The translations under genes and the position numbers were made by a program. Positions 24,034 through 24,488 of a DNA stretch of 24,488 nucleotides are shown in pieces. Location of the stretch: NCBI GenBank assembly GCA_003533975.1, contig DQCL01000239.1:1-24488 (forward strand), in the 5' to 3' direction. Below the pieces are notes generated by a model, which was given only the letters and a program-made list of their open reading frames with translations, was not told the DNA's origin and did no database searches. The stretch's first letter is position 1; each line of letters begins with the position of its first letter. This stretch comes from Octadecabacter sp. Its GTDB lineage: Bacteria; Pseudomonadota; Alphaproteobacteria; Rhodobacterales; Rhodobacteraceae.

Positions 24034-24132
24034 ATGCCTAACACACTTAACGCCCTATAAACGAATAGGACGCGCAAGCGCGCGTCGGTTGTCGCGGTCT
24101 ATATAAAGAGTCGGGATAGGGATCAAGGGCTT

Positions 24133-24160
24133 TTGGCAATTGTGCAAAATGCGCTACAGT
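24133..24160 (+). promoter_or_regulatory. Candidate promoter for the N-formylglutamate amidohydrolase gene (TTGGCA-N16-TACAGT)
   Basis: TTGGCA at 24133-24138 and TACAGT at 24155-24160 are 16 bases apart, 19 bases before the start codon, with GAAAGGG as ribosome site between. Good match by eye. Confidence 0.45.
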
Positions 24161-24179
24161 CGGTCGTGAAAGGGTCACG

Positions 24180-24488
24180 ATGACAGACGTTGCGAGCAAT
24201 CCATCCTACCTACTCCGCCGCCCAGAAACGCGTGCGACCTCTGTGGTTTTTGCATCACCGCATTCCGGGCGCAAGTATCCGGCCTCGTTTTTGCGCAGGA
24301 TTGAGCTGAACGAGATTGAGATACGCTCTTCGGAGGATGCATTTGTAGATGATTTATTCGAAGCCGCTGTTGAACATGGGGCGCCATTACTTTTGGCGCA
24401 GTCGCCGCGGGCTTATTTGGATTTGAATCGTGGGCCAGATGAACTTGACCCAGCCGTGATTGATGGCGTGCGCCGTGTTGCACACAAC
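24180..24488 (+). CDS. N-formylglutamate amidohydrolase family protein (C-terminus beyond right edge)
   Basis: The frame is open from ATG 24180 to the right edge (103 residues). It shows the family's conserved N-terminal segments: VVFASPHSGRKYPASFL (residues 22-38, with the His-Ser-Gly metal-site motif), RSSEDAFVDDLFEAAVEHGA and RAYLDLNRGPDELDP. Members hydrolyse N-formylglutamate to glutamate and formate in histidine degradation, or act on similar N-acyl amino acids. No other hut gene is in the window, so the pathway cannot be confirmed. GAAAGGG lies about 6 bases before the ATG, and a plausible promoter sits just upstream. Divergent from the tRNA-Val gene. Confidence 0.92.
   Translation, partial: MTDVASNPSYLLRRPETRATSVVFASPHSGRKYPASFLRRIELNEIEIRSSEDAFVDDLFEAAVEHGAPLLLAQSPRAYLDLNRGPDELDPAVIDGVRRVAHN

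Noticed and set aside
24092..24126. Possible tRNA-Val promoter TTGATC ... TATATA on the minus strand
   Set aside because: The spacer is only about 15 bases and alternatives exist nearby, so I could not settle on one site.

Overview
The window looks like ordinary chromosome from an alphaproteobacterium of the Rhodobacteraceae, probably the marine roseobacter group. The evidence is the moderately GC-rich coding sequence, the rbfA/truB, dapB, rsmB-heparinase-purH and lspA-DUF3035-M16-M16-mutL neighbourhoods, the 41-residue zinc-free L36, DUF1674, DUF3775 and a LYS1-type saccharopine dehydrogenase. The genus cannot be fixed from sequence alone. I see no insertion sequence, integrase, phage gene, CRISPR array or rRNA.

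Layout. Positions 1-3735 are read on the minus strand: a truncated RTX calcium-binding protein, a DUF1643 protein, and the cluster rbfA > DUF2233 phosphodiester-glycosidase-like protein > truB, in which ribosome maturation and tRNA modification genes surround a secreted-type protein. Divergent from rbfA is dapB (lysine/peptidoglycan precursor synthesis). dapB converges on a 58-residue DUF1674 gene (SDHAF4-like). That gene diverges from a plus-strand series: rsmB, a heparinase II/III-like gene, purH, lspA, a DUF3035 lipoprotein, two overlapping M16 peptidase genes (one with zinc ligands, one without), mutL and two small lipoproteins, closed by a hairpin terminator near 16,130.

From 16.2 kb onward the content is more accessory. 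A small DUF3775 gene converges on a minus-strand pair: a protein made of two copies of an unrecognised domain, followed by saccharopine dehydrogenase. After a 326-base gap come a periplasmic caspase-like/peptidoglycan-binding protein (plus strand) and a triple-repeat PPC-like secreted protein (minus strand), facing each other across a bidirectional terminator. Next on the minus strand are a cupin protein translationally coupled to a flavin amine oxidase, then rpmJ and tRNA-Val(GAC). The right edge cuts an N-formylglutamate amidohydrolase-family gene.

Many genes serve the envelope: lspA matures lipoproteins and at least three lipoproteins lie within 6 kb of it; the M16 pair, DUF2233, caspase-like and PPC proteins carry export signals. 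I found no clear new defence or mobile system. The best candidates for undescribed biology are the duplicated-domain protein coupled to saccharopine dehydrogenase, the caspase-like protein with no visible catalytic cysteine, and the two-subunit M16 protease.
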